From positions 553,052 through 617,051 of the forward strand of contig CAWBIZ010000011.1 in NCBI GenBank assembly GCA_963789005.1: DNA of 64,000 nt, in the 5' to 3' direction. Source of the DNA: DASSUW01 sp963789005 (GTDB lineage: Bacteria > Actinomycetota > Thermoleophilia > Solirubrobacterales > Solirubrobacteraceae). The position numbers and the translations under genes were made by a program. Positions within the stretch are counted from its first letter, which is position 1. The number at the start of each line of letters is the position of its first letter. The notes beneath the pieces were generated by a model. That model saw only the letters and a program-made list of their open reading frames with translations. It ran no database searches and was not told the DNA's origin. Positions 51,941 to 60,365 of the stretch are shown here, piece after piece.

Positions 51941-52894
51941 CTATCCGAAGGTGAAGGAGTGCGCGTTGGCGCCTGGCTGAAGGAAGCTGATTTCCAGCGT
52001 TCGGTCGCGTACGACGTCGTGCTGGCGCACGAGCTGGTACATCCGGTCGTCTCGGAGTACGCCGTTGCCGTCCTCGTCGACGTCCACGCCGGCCGACGGG
52101 CCGGGAGCCTCGCCGTCGAGGGATATGCGAAACGGGATCGGCTGCGGTGCGCCTCGAGAGAGCACGAGGTGGGCGTCGCGTGCGTGGAACCTGAAGGCGA
52201 TGCTCCCGTCGGCCTGGTCGAGAACGACGTACTCGGGCCTGATCGTCCACTCGCCGGCGAGGGCCCAGTGGCCGAGGCGCAGGCCCTCCGGGACCGTGTA
52301 GAGGCGACTGCGATCCAACGCCGCGCCCGGCGGAGACCCGTCCTGGCCGCTGCGCGAGTAGCCGAGGTAGGTCTCGGGCGTGCGCAGGTGGTCCCAGTCG
52401 GCCGCCGCTTCCACGCCGGCGCCCTCGACGGAGACGGGCTCACGCTCGACGCCGAGCAACTTCTGGATGACGCGCTCGAGCTTCTCGTAGCGTCCTTCGC
52501 CGAAGTGGTGGTCGCGGATGATGCCGTCGCGGTCGGCGAAGTACAGCGCCGGCCAGTAGTGGTTGGCGAAGGCGCTCCAGATCTCGTAGTCGTTGTCGAC
52601 GACGACCGGGTAGTCGATCGCTCGCTCCTGCGTGGCGCGGCGCACGCCGTCGATGTCGTGCTCGAAGGCGAACTCGGGCGTGTGGACGCCGATGACGATC
52701 AGCCCGTCGTGGCGGTAGGCGTGTGACCAGGCGCGGACATAGGGCTCCTGGCGCAGCCAGTTGATGCACGTCCAGGTCCAGAAGTTCACCAGGACGACGC
52801 GGTCTCGTAGCTCGGCGGGGCCGAGTGGCTCAGAGTTGAGCCACTCGGTCGCGCCGGCGAACGAGGGCAGATGCACACGTTCGAACAGGGTCAT
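51941..52894 (-). CDS. thioredoxin-fold TlpA/DipZ-like protein, copy 2
   Basis: 317 residues, same length and layout as the protein at 48117, with the same CINW in place of CxxC (WTWTCINWLRQEPYVRAW) and the same C-terminal EWTIRPEYVVLDQADGSIAFRFHARD domain. Begins 2 bp after the epoxide hydrolase copy 2 stop, exactly as in copy 1. Confidence 0.88.
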   Translation of the reverse strand: MTLFERVHLPSFAGATEWLNSEPLGPAELRDRVVLVNFWTWTCINWLRQEPYVRAWSHAYRHDGLIVIGVHTPEFAFEHDIDGVRRATQERAIDYPVVVDNDYEIWSAFANHYWPALYFADRDGIIRDHHFGEGRYEKLERVIQKLLGVEREPVSVEGAGVEAAADWDHLRTPETYLGYSRSGQDGSPPGAALDRSRLYTVPEGLRLGHWALAGEWTIRPEYVVLDQADGSIAFRFHARDAHLVLSRGAPQPIPFRISLDGEAPGPSAGVDVDEDGNGVLRDDRMYQLVRQHDVVRDRTLEISFLQPGANAHSFTFG

Positions 52895-52896
52895 GG

Positions 52897-54105
52897 TCAG
52901 CGCAGCGATCGAAGGCCGGTGCGGACCTCTTCCACGAACAGCTGCGGCTGCTCCCAGGCGGCGAAGTGCCCGCCCTTGTCGAGCTTGTTGTAGTGGATCA
53001 GGTTGGGATAGGCCTCCTCTGCCCAACTCCGCGGCACCTGATAGAGCTCGTCGGGGAAGACGCTCACGGCTACCGGGATGTCCACGCCCTTCGGGTCGAA
53101 GAAGCCGAGCTTGTTTTCCCAGTAGAGACGTCCCGAGGAGATCCCCGTGTTCGTCAGCCAGTAGTGGGTGATGTTGTCGAGGACGTCGTCTCGGGTCAGG
53201 CCTTCCTGGGCTCCGTCGACGAAGACGCGAGAGATCAGCGCCAGGCTGGTCGAGTCGTGGTCGAGCATCCAGGCGGCCAGGCCGACGGGGGAATCGGCGA
53301 TTCCGTACAGCGTCTGGGGGTGGGTCCCCAGCTCGAGGGCGTAGGCCACGTCTGTCGCGAAGAAGTCCCTCAGCTTCTCGTAGAGGCGGGTTCCCTCGTC
53401 ATCGAGACCGGACGGCGCCGGGCCGCCGGACGTGACCGCCGCTGCGACGTCGGGTCGGACCGCACCAGGGAAGTTGGTGTGGATGCCGATCAGCCCGGGA
53501 GGTGCCTGTGCGCCCATCAGGTCGACGATTTGCCCGCCCCAATCGCCGCCGGAGGCGACGTAGCGGTCGTATCCCAGGCGCTTCATCAGCTCCGCCCAGG
53601 CACGCGCGATGTGCTCCGGGCCCCAGCCGGTGGTGGCCGGCTTGCCTGAGAATCCGTAGCCCGGCATCGACGGGATCACGAGATGGAACGCGTCTACTGC
53701 GCTCGCGCCATGCGCCGTCGGATTGGTCAGTGGCTCGATGATCTTCAGCTGCTCGATGACCGAGCCGGGCCATCCGTGCGCGACGAGGAGCGGCAGCGCG
53801 TCCTCGTGCTTGGAGCGGATGTGGACGAAGTGGATGTCCAGCCCGTCGATCTCGGTGATGAAGTGCGGTAGGGCCTTCAGTCTCGCTTCGCACTTGCGCC
53901 AGTCGTACTCGGTCGCCCAATAGCGCGCGAGCGCCTGCATCGTCGCCAGCTGCACGCCCTGCGACAGATCGTCGACCGGCTCCTTCTCCGGGAAGCGCGT
54001 GGCGGCGATGCGCGCACGCAGATCCTCGAGCTCCGCCTCGGGGATGTCGATCGTGAACGGCTGGATGGCGGTGTTGTCCGCCGGCCTTTCGACCATGACT
54101 GCCAT
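52897..54105 (-). CDS. epoxide hydrolase (EHN-domain alpha/beta hydrolase), copy 2
   Basis: 402 residues; Asp188 in GGDWG, His380 in GGHFAAWEQP, HGWPGS oxyanion motif. Very similar to the copy at 49073 through most of its length, including the first residues MAVM and the AGGAGGACACATG-type start region. The 25-bp repeat described at 54153 lies about 50 bp upstream. Confidence 0.92.
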   Translation of the reverse strand: MAVMVERPADNTAIQPFTIDIPEAELEDLRARIAATRFPEKEPVDDLSQGVQLATMQALARYWATEYDWRKCEARLKALPHFITEIDGLDIHFVHIRSKHEDALPLLVAHGWPGSVIEQLKIIEPLTNPTAHGASAVDAFHLVIPSMPGYGFSGKPATTGWGPEHIARAWAELMKRLGYDRYVASGGDWGGQIVDLMGAQAPPGLIGIHTNFPGAVRPDVAAAVTSGGPAPSGLDDEGTRLYEKLRDFFATDVAYALELGTHPQTLYGIADSPVGLAAWMLDHDSTSLALISRVFVDGAQEGLTRDDVLDNITHYWLTNTGISSGRLYWENKLGFFDPKGVDIPVAVSVFPDELYQVPRSWAEEAYPNLIHYNKLDKGGHFAAWEQPQLFVEEVRTGLRSLR

Positions 54106-54152
54106 GTGTCCTCCTTGGTGGGACGGTGGTTGGTGACGGCACCGACCCTGAC

Positions 54153-54177
54153 CGTCTCGTCTGCCCGTCGCACCCGT
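54153..54177. repeat. 25-bp repeat, copy upstream of epoxide hydrolase 2
   Basis: Identical over 25 bp to 54738-54762. The shared core reads TCTGCCCGTCGCACCCGT (3' part). Similarity continues weakly into both flanks (GACCC on one side, CCCCTGG and CCTGG on the other). A related, diverged form lies at 50373-50394 upstream of epoxide hydrolase 1, and 13 bp of its 3' part recur at 58301-58313. Confidence 0.7.
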
Positions 54178-54362
54178 GGTAGCCCCTGGGTCACTCCCTG
54201 GGCTTTACGCTGAGCTGCACGGGAACGGGTCGCTGGACGTGGTCACGGCTCCCGCGCGCTCGTCCGGGACTCCTCTGGCTGCAGTTCCTGACCACGTCGT
54301 TCATCCGGGCCCCCTTGAAGGCTGGGTGGCGCTGAAGCGCCCAGTCCCAAGGAGAACACCGG

Positions 54363-54530
54363 ATGAGGGTTCACGCGAACGCGCCGTTCGGCCCGAAGGG
54401 GCGGGTGACGATGGTGCGCAGGATGCTCGACGAGCGACGGTCGTTCACGGACGCCGCTGCGGCCGTCGGAGCGGGGGACTCCGCCCTGAGCCACAAGCCG
54501 CGCATCGCTCCGTCAACGAGCGGAACAACT
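54363..54530 (+). pseudogene. IS481-type transposase N-terminal remnant
   Basis: MRVHANAPFGPKGRVTMVRR followed by MLDERRSFTDAAAAVGAG matches the helix-turn-helix start of IS481-family transposases (HANA...P..R...V.RVLEEG.S...AA...GVS). The reading then loses similarity, and the DDE catalytic part is absent. No terminal inverted repeats could be recognised. Confidence 0.55.
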
Positions 54531-54539
54531 GGCTGGGTG

Positions 54540-54671
54540 CTACATCCAGAGAATCACCGACGCGACGAGCGCTCCGGTGCAGAGCAGCTCGGCCACGATG
54601 AACAGGGCGAGAGGGAAACGGCGGGTCGTGGCTTCGCGGTCACGGTCCTGGGACTGGGCTTCGATTTTCAT
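54540..54671 (-). CDS. 43-residue single-helix membrane protein
   Basis: ATG at 54671 with GGAGACGAG just upstream on the minus strand. Hydrophilic N-terminus (MKIEAQSQDRDREATTRRF) and one transmembrane helix (PLALFIVAELLCTGALVASVILWM). No family recognised. Divergent from the LuxR-family regulator, with the second 25-bp repeat between them. Confidence 0.5.
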   Translation of the reverse strand: MKIEAQSQDRDREATTRRFPLALFIVAELLCTGALVASVILWM

Positions 54672-54737
54672 CTCGTCTCCGTTCAGCGGGTTGTCGCCAC
54701 ACTCGGCGTCACGCGGGTTGCGTGGACCCAGTCTGTT

Positions 54738-54762
54738 CGTCTCGTCTGCCCGTCGCACCCGT
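54738..54762. repeat. 25-bp repeat, copy between the small protein and the LAL regulator
   Basis: Perfect match to 54153-54177, continuing as CCCGTAGACGCCCCTGG. It lies 67 bp upstream of the small minus-strand gene and 91 bp upstream of the regulator ATG, a good place for a shared operator. Confidence 0.7.
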
Positions 54763-54852
54763 AGACGCCCCTGGTCTGCTTCCTGGCCGCGAGCCGCGGT
54801 TGACGCAGGGCTCGTGAGCGAAGAGCATCGAATCCCGACGCTTGGAGAGGTG

Positions 54853-57621
54853 ATGCAGCGCACACTGCGCGGACGGCGACGAGAGCGCGAGGTCCTCGAC
54901 GATCTGCTCGCGAGCGTGCGCACGGGGCAGAGTCGGGTGCTCATTGTTCGCGGCGAGGCCGGGATCGGCAAGACAGCACTGCTCGAGCACCTCGCCGGCG
55001 GTGCATCCGGCTTCCAGGTCGCACGGGCGGCAGGCGTCGAGTCCGAGATGGAGCTCGCCTATGCGGGGCTGCACCAGCTCTGCGCGCCGTTCGCGGATCG
55101 GATTGGCGGCTTGCCCGCCCCGCAGGGGGACGCGCTCAGCACGGCGTTCGGACAGAGCGGCGGCGACGTGCCGAACCGGTTCCTCATCGGCCTGGCCGTG
55201 CTCGGCCTGCTCTCTGATGTAGCGGAGGAGGAGCCACTCCTGTGGATCATCGACGACGCTCAGTGGCTTGACGAGGCCTCGTCGCAGACGCTCGCGTTCG
55301 TGGCGCGCCGCCTCGGAGCAGAGTCGGTCGCCATGGTGGTCGCGATGCGCGACAGCGCCGGCGGGGACGACTTCGACCGACTCGACGAGCTCGTTGTCCG
55401 CGGGCTCGGGGAGCGCGACGCGCGCGCCCTGCTCGAGACGGCACTGACGGGCCCGCTCGACGACGGCGTCCGCGACCGCCTCGTCGCCGAAACGCGCGGC
55501 AATCCGCTGGCACTGCTCGAGCTGCCGCGCGGGCTGACGCCCGCGGAGATGGCCGGCGGCTTCGGCCTCCCCTACGCGTCGTCGCTCGCCAGCCGCATCG
55601 AGGAGAGCTTCCGCCGCCGACTCGCGCCGCTGCCGCCCTCCACGCGGATGCTGTTGCTCGTCGCTTCAGCAGAGCCGGTCGGCGACCCGGTGCCGGTGTG
55701 GCGCGCGGCGGGCGCGCTCGGCGTGGAGCCCGCGGCGCGGGGCGCAGCGGCGGAGCTGGTCGAGTTCGGCGGACAAGTGCGTTTCCGTCATCCGCTCGTC
55801 CGATCTGCGGTGTACCGCGCGGCATCGCAGGAGGAGCGCGAACGCACGCACAGCGCGCTGGCCGACGCCACAGACCCCGATGTCGATCCCGACCGGCGCG
55901 CCTGGCACCGCGCGCACGCGACCCCGGCATCGGACGAGGACGTCGCCGCCGAGCTCGAGCGCTCGGCCAGCCGCGCACAGGGTCGCGGCGGCCTAGCCGC
56001 GGCCGCGGCGTTCCTCGAGCGCGCGGCGGAGTTGACGCCCGAGCCCGCACGCCGCGCCCGCCGTGCGCTCGCCGCGGCACAGAGCAAGCAGCGCGCCGGC
56101 GCCCCGGATGCCGCGCTGCGGCTCCTCGCCTTTGCTGACGCGGGACCGCTCGATGAGCTCGATCGGGCGCGGGCGCAGCTGCTTCGCGCCCAGGTTACGT
56201 TCGCGGTCACCCGGGGCGGCGACGCACCGCAGCTGCTGCTCGAGGCCGCCAAGCGACTCGAACCGCTGGACGGCGCGCTCGCCCGCGAGACGTACCTGGA
56301 TGCGTTTGCGGCAGCGCTGTTCGCCGACCAACTCACGCGCGGCAGCGGCGTGCGCGAGATCGCCGAGGCGGTGCTGGCCGCGGAGTGGGGCGAGTCGTCG
56401 CGGCGCTCACAGCGCGCCTTCGACCTCCTGCTCGAGGGGATCGCCGTGGTCACGATCGAGGGCTACGCCGCTGGTGCGCCGACCCTCAAGCGCGCGCTCC
56501 GCGCGTTCCGAGACGTGCCGATGTCCGACGAGGACGCGCTGCGCTGGCTCTGGCTCGCGTGCCGCGCCGCGCGCGCGCTCGGCGACGAGGTGAGCTGGGA
56601 CGAGCTCAGCGAGCGTCAGGCACGTCTCGCGCGCGAGGCCGGTGAGCTGTCGCTCCTGCCGATCGCGCTGGCGGAGCGCTTCAGCCTGCAGCTCTATCTC
56701 GGCGACTACGGGGCGGCCGAGGCCTTGGTCGTAGAGACCGACGCCGTCGCGCAGGCGACCGGCAGCCGCCAAGCGCCGCAGGGCGCGATCCTGGCCGCCT
56801 TGCGCGGTGAAGAGGCGGAGGCCACCGCGCTGATCGACGCCGCGCGGCACGAGGTGGTGGATCGCGGCGAGGGGCTGTGGCTCCTCTCCACCGAGTGGGC
56901 GAGCGCCGTTCTCTTCAACGGCCTGGGCCGCTACGCGGAGGCGCTGGCCGCCGCCGAGCAGGCTGTGAACCACCCGCACGAGCTCGGTGTGACGACGTGG
57001 GTGCTCCCGGAGTTCATCGAGGCAGCCGCACGGAGCGGCCACCCGGAACGCGCGGCAGGCCCGCTGCGACGGCTCCACGAGATCAGCAGTGCCGCCGGGA
57101 CGGACTGGGCGCTGGGGGTCGAGGCCCGCTCCCGTGCGTTGCTCAGCGACGGTGACGTTGCCGAGAGCCTGTACCGCGAGGCGATCACGCGGCTGACCCG
57201 CACGCGGGTGCGTACCGGACTCGCGCGCGCGCACCTGGTGTATGGGGAGTGGTTGCGACGAGAACGCCGGCGGAGCGACGCGCGCGATCAGCTGCGGATC
57301 GCGCACAGACGGTATGTAGACATAGGCATGAACGGGTTCGCCGAACGCGCCCGCCGTGAGCTGATGGCCACTGGCGAGACGGTGCGCAAGCGCACCCCCG
57401 ACACGCGCGACAACCTCACCGCGCAAGAGGCGCAGATCGCAAGGCTCGCCGCGGAGGGCTGCACGAACACCGAGATCGGCGCACAGCTTTTCATCAGCCC
57501 GCGCACGGCCGAGTGGCACCTGCGCGGGGTGTTCACGAAGCTCGGGATCCATTCGCGCAAAGAGCTCCATGCGGCGGCGCTCGCGGCGCCGGCGATGGTC
57601 GGAATGGCGCCCGGCGCCTAG
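54853..57621 (+). CDS. LuxR-family ATPase transcriptional regulator (LAL type)
   Basis: 922 residues from ATG 54853 (GGAGAGG upstream; an in-frame extension to 54577 crosses the repeat and is rejected). Walker A GEAGIGKT (34-41), Walker B LLWIIDDAQWLD (about 127-138), a long TPR-like helical middle, and a C-terminal LuxR HTH (LTAQEAQIARLAAEGCTNTEIGAQLFISPRTAEWHLRGVFTKLGI). LALs sense small ligands through the helical region. Likely local regulator of the epoxide hydrolase genes, an inference from position and shared repeats. Confidence 0.93.
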   Translation: MQRTLRGRRREREVLDDLLASVRTGQSRVLIVRGEAGIGKTALLEHLAGGASGFQVARAAGVESEMELAYAGLHQLCAPFADRIGGLPAPQGDALSTAFGQSGGDVPNRFLIGLAVLGLLSDVAEEEPLLWIIDDAQWLDEASSQTLAFVARRLGAESVAMVVAMRDSAGGDDFDRLDELVVRGLGERDARALLETALTGPLDDGVRDRLVAETRGNPLALLELPRGLTPAEMAGGFGLPYASSLASRIEESFRRRLAPLPPSTRMLLLVASAEPVGDPVPVWRAAGALGVEPAARGAAAELVEFGGQVRFRHPLVRSAVYRAASQEERERTHSALADATDPDVDPDRRAWHRAHATPASDEDVAAELERSASRAQGRGGLAAAAAFLERAAELTPEPARRARRALAAAQSKQRAGAPDAALRLLAFADAGPLDELDRARAQLLRAQVTFAVTRGGDAPQLLLEAAKRLEPLDGALARETYLDAFAAALFADQLTRGSGVREIAEAVLAAEWGESSRRSQRAFDLLLEGIAVVTIEGYAAGAPTLKRALRAFRDVPMSDEDALRWLWLACRAARALGDEVSWDELSERQARLAREAGELSLLPIALAERFSLQLYLGDYGAAEALVVETDAVAQATGSRQAPQGAILAALRGEEAEATALIDAARHEVVDRGEGLWLLSTEWASAVLFNGLGRYAEALAAAEQAVNHPHELGVTTWVLPEFIEAAARSGHPERAAGPLRRLHEISSAAGTDWALGVEARSRALLSDGDVAESLYREAITRLTRTRVRTGLARAHLVYGEWLRRERRRSDARDQLRIAHRRYVDIGMNGFAERARRELMATGETVRKRTPDTRDNLTAQEAQIARLAAEGCTNTEIGAQLFISPRTAEWHLRGVFTKLGIHSRKELHAAALAAPAMVGMAPGA

Positions 57622-57624
57622 CCC

Positions 57625-58271
57625 TCAGAGCAGCCCGGTCAGGACCGTCAGCGCAGCCGATCCGACCACTATCTCGAGCAGCACCCCGCCCGTCGCGACG
57701 ACCACGCCGACGCCAACGAAGGCGAAGTCCTCGAGCAGGACCCCGAGCGAGATGAGTACGACGCCGAGCGCCGGCAGTGTGTCGAGTCCGGTGAACGGCG
57801 GTGCCAGGAACGCCGCGGTCGCGCCGACGGTGACGAGGGCGCCGAACACGAGGTTGCTGAGCCGATGGCCGAACAGGAACTTCAGCCGGTGCTTCGAGAG
57901 GCGCTCGACGCGGCGGACCGTGCGGAGCAGCACCCGGATGAAGCGACCGTCCGTCTCGAAGGTGCGCGCCCGCCAGCGGCGCGGCAGCCAGATCTCGTCG
58001 CGCCTGGCGACCAGTTGGCACGCGAGCAGGACCGCTATGACCTCGAACACGTGCGTCGCGCCGCCGGTCGGCAGCGGCAGCGCGGGCACGCCCATCAGCA
58101 TCACGAAGATCAGCGCGAACGCGCGCTTGTCGAACACCTCGATGAGCCCGCCGATCGTCTTCTCGCCCGCGCCGTCGAGCCAGCCTCCAGCTCGTCGCTG
58201 ATGCGTACCGGCGCGCCGGGTCGCACGCGGTGAGCCAGGCGAGGGGCCGTCGTCGATGTTGGATCGGGCAT
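57625..58271 (-). pseudogene. ExoD family membrane protein with a frameshift near its N-terminus
   Basis: The C-terminal 185 residues are ExoD-like: TIGGLIEVFDKRAFALIFVMLMGVPALPLPTGG, WLPRRWRARTF and LPALGVVLISLGVLLEDFAFVGVG. The natural N-terminus (MPDPTSTTAPRLAHRV...RISDELEAG, ATG 58271) is in another frame. One missing base within 58174-58187 separates them; adding it gives DELEAWLDGAGEKTIGG. The in-frame extension to 58461 is composition-only and overlaps lactate permease. Either decay or a sequencing error. Confidence 0.75.
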
Positions 58272-58300
58272 GCGCCCAACCTTCCACTGCGCGCATGCGC

Positions 58301-58315
58301 TCGCACCCGTAGAAT
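58301..58315 (+). promoter_or_regulatory. TCGCACCCGTAGA motif with a -10-like TAGAAT
   Basis: The 13 bp TCGCACCCGTAGA match the 3' part of the 25-bp repeat plus its neighbour at 54753-54765. Here the continuation makes TAGAAT (58310-58315), a good -10 for a plus-strand transcript towards lactate permease. No clear -35. Confidence 0.4.
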
Positions 58316-58411
58316 CGACTGGCAACACGCCGGGCCCCGGGGCTATGCGTCCTCCCATCCGCACGCACTGTGCCTTTCGCGTGCGACAGAACCCGCGAAA
58401 CCTGAGGCGGC

Positions 58412-59980
58412 ATGTACGAGCAGGTGCACGACCCGGTCGGCGGCTCGCTCGGGCTGAGCACGCTCTTCGCGGTTCTGCCGCTCGTGACGCTGTTCGTGCT
58501 GTTGGCCGGGCTGCGGCTGCGGGCGTACCGCGCCTGCCTGATCGCGCTGGCCGTGGCAGTGACAGTCGCGATCGCCGTTTACGCGATGCCGGCGGGACAG
58601 GCCTTCAACAGCGCCGCCGCAGGCGCGGCGTTCGGGCTCTTCCCGATCGTATGGATCGTGGTGAACGCCGTGTGGATCTACGGGATGACTGTCGCCAGCG
58701 GCCACTTCCGCACGCTGCGCCGCGGGGTCGGCGCGGTCTCCGGCGACCAACGCATCCAGGCGCTGATCATCGGGTTCTCCTTCGGCGCCTTGCTGGAGGC
58801 GCTCACGGGCTTCGGCACACCCGTTGCCATCACGGTAGGGATGCTCATCGCGCTCGGCTTCGAGCCGCTGAAGGCGGCCGGCGTCGCGCTCATCGGCAAT
58901 ACAGCGCCCGCGGCGTTCGGCGGCATCGGCACGCCGATCATCACGCTCGCGGGCGTAACCGGGCTCAGCGAGCGCGACCTCGGCGCGATGGTCGGACGCC
59001 AGCTCCCCTTCCTCGCCTTGCTCGTGCCGCTGGTGATCGTCTATATCGTCGACGGCCGCCGCGGCTTGCGCGAAACATGGCCTGTCGCGCTGTTGGCCGG
59101 CTCGGCATTCGCAGTCGCGCAGTTCGTCACGTCGAACTACGGTTCCTTCCAGCTGACCGACGTCGTCGCGTCCCTCGCTTCTCTGGGCGCCATCGCCGGC
59201 TACTTGCGACGGCGGCGGCCGAACGCGGCACGCCGCGGGATCCCGCCCGAAACAGTCGTGGCGCTCGCGCCTTACCTGATCCTGGTCGTGGTGCTCACGC
59301 TCGCGCAGTTCGGCCCGGTCAAAAGCTTCCTCGCCGATCGAACCGCGTCGTTCCATTGGCCCGGCCTCGAGGTGACGAGCGCAGGTGGCGGCGAGCCGGC
59401 CGCGGCCACCTTCACGCTCAACTGGCTCGCCACGACGGGCACGCAGCTCCTGCTGTGTGGGCTGTTCACGATGCTCGCTCTGCGCATCCGGCCTCGTGTT
59501 GCGCTGCGCGCGTACGGCGAGACGCTCGTCCGCTTGCGCTCGACGATCGCCACGATCACCACGGTGCTCGCGCTTGCGTATGTGATGAACCTTTCGGGGC
59601 AGACGGTGACGATCGGGCTGTGGGCCGCGGGTGCCGGCGGTGCGTTCGCGTTGATCTCGCCGTTGATCGGCTGGCTCGGCGTCGCCATCACCGGCTCGGT
59701 CACGGCGTCGAACTCGCTCTTCGGCGGACTGCAGGTGGCGGCGGGGCACGACGCCGGACTCTCTCCGACTCTGCTCGCCGCCGGGAACAGCACGGGCGGC
59801 GTGCTCGCCAAGATGCTCTCGCCACAGCACCTCGCGATCGCCGCGGCCGCCGCCGGCATGGCCGGCCGAGAGGGCGACATCATGCGCTCGGTACTCAAGT
59901 GGAGCATCGGGCTCGTCGCGATCATGTGCCTCCTCGTCTACCTCCAGTCGACCGCGGTACTGAGCTGGATGGTGCCGTAA
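58412..59980 (+). CDS. lctP: L-lactate permease family transporter
   Basis: 522 residues with about 13 hydrophobic segments. FSFGALLEALTGFGTPVAI, IGNTAPAAFGGIGTPIITLAGVTGL and ITGSVTASNSLFGGLQ are signatures of the LctP/GlcA family (proton-coupled lactate or glycolate uptake). ATG follows GAGGCGG. No lactate dehydrogenase is adjacent. A perfect palindrome GACCGCGCGGTC follows immediately after the stop (59981-59992). Confidence 0.93.
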   Translation: MYEQVHDPVGGSLGLSTLFAVLPLVTLFVLLAGLRLRAYRACLIALAVAVTVAIAVYAMPAGQAFNSAAAGAAFGLFPIVWIVVNAVWIYGMTVASGHFRTLRRGVGAVSGDQRIQALIIGFSFGALLEALTGFGTPVAITVGMLIALGFEPLKAAGVALIGNTAPAAFGGIGTPIITLAGVTGLSERDLGAMVGRQLPFLALLVPLVIVYIVDGRRGLRETWPVALLAGSAFAVAQFVTSNYGSFQLTDVVASLASLGAIAGYLRRRRPNAARRGIPPETVVALAPYLILVVVLTLAQFGPVKSFLADRTASFHWPGLEVTSAGGGEPAAATFTLNWLATTGTQLLLCGLFTMLALRIRPRVALRAYGETLVRLRSTIATITTVLALAYVMNLSGQTVTIGLWAAGAGGAFALISPLIGWLGVAITGSVTASNSLFGGLQVAAGHDAGLSPTLLAAGNSTGGVLAKMLSPQHLAIAAAAAGMAGREGDIMRSVLKWSIGLVAIMCLLVYLQSTAVLSWMVP

Positions 59981-60182
59981 GACCGCGCGGTCGGCGGTGT
60001 ACCGGGAGGCCTAGAGGGAGGTCAGACACTGGTCTCCCAGTCGCCGACCCTCTATCCCCGTGGGAGAACCCAGGGCATGACACGGGCGCGACCCCAGGTC
60101 AGGAAGCGCATCCTCGATGCCGTCAAGCGCCGCTGCCCACCTCGGGCAGATGCCATGAACGAAGCAGAAAGGGTGCCCGGTC
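59981..60182. other. short intergenic region after lactate permease
   Basis: Contains the 12-bp palindrome GACCGCGCGGTC at 59981-59992, and GGGAG/CTCCC half-sites around 60014-60038. A 66-codon frame (60077-60277) is present but has no codon-position or similarity support. Confidence 0.35.
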
Positions 60183-60365
60183 GTGTTTATGGAACTCGAC
60201 ACACGCCAAGACGCCGGCTACACGGTCTCACTCGAGTGGGAGCGGGACACCGACGAGACCCAGATCGTCGTAGTTGACAGCCAGACCGCGAGCCTGCTCG
60301 TGTTCCCGGTTCCAGGCGAGAACGCCGGCGACGCGTTCCGCCACCCGTTCAGGTACGCGCCATGA
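60183..60365 (+). CDS. small conserved-type actinobacterial protein
   Basis: 60 residues from GTG 60183, or 58 from ATG 60189. Compact beta pattern: YTVSLEWERDTDETQIVVVDSQTASLLVFPVPGENAGDAFRHPFRYAP. I recall similar short proteins in Solirubrobacterales but no function. Overlaps the next gene by 4 bp. Confidence 0.7.
   Translation: MFMELDTRQDAGYTVSLEWERDTDETQIVVVDSQTASLLVFPVPGENAGDAFRHPFRYAP

Noticed and set aside
54577..54852. N-terminal extension of the LAL regulator
   Set aside because: It would run through the small minus-strand gene and the 25-bp repeat. The ATG at 54853 has a good Shine-Dalgarno and gives the normal family start before Walker A.
60077..60277. 66-codon frame upstream of the small 60-residue protein
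   Set aside because: No ribosome binding site, no recognisable pattern, and it overlaps a better supported gene in another frame.
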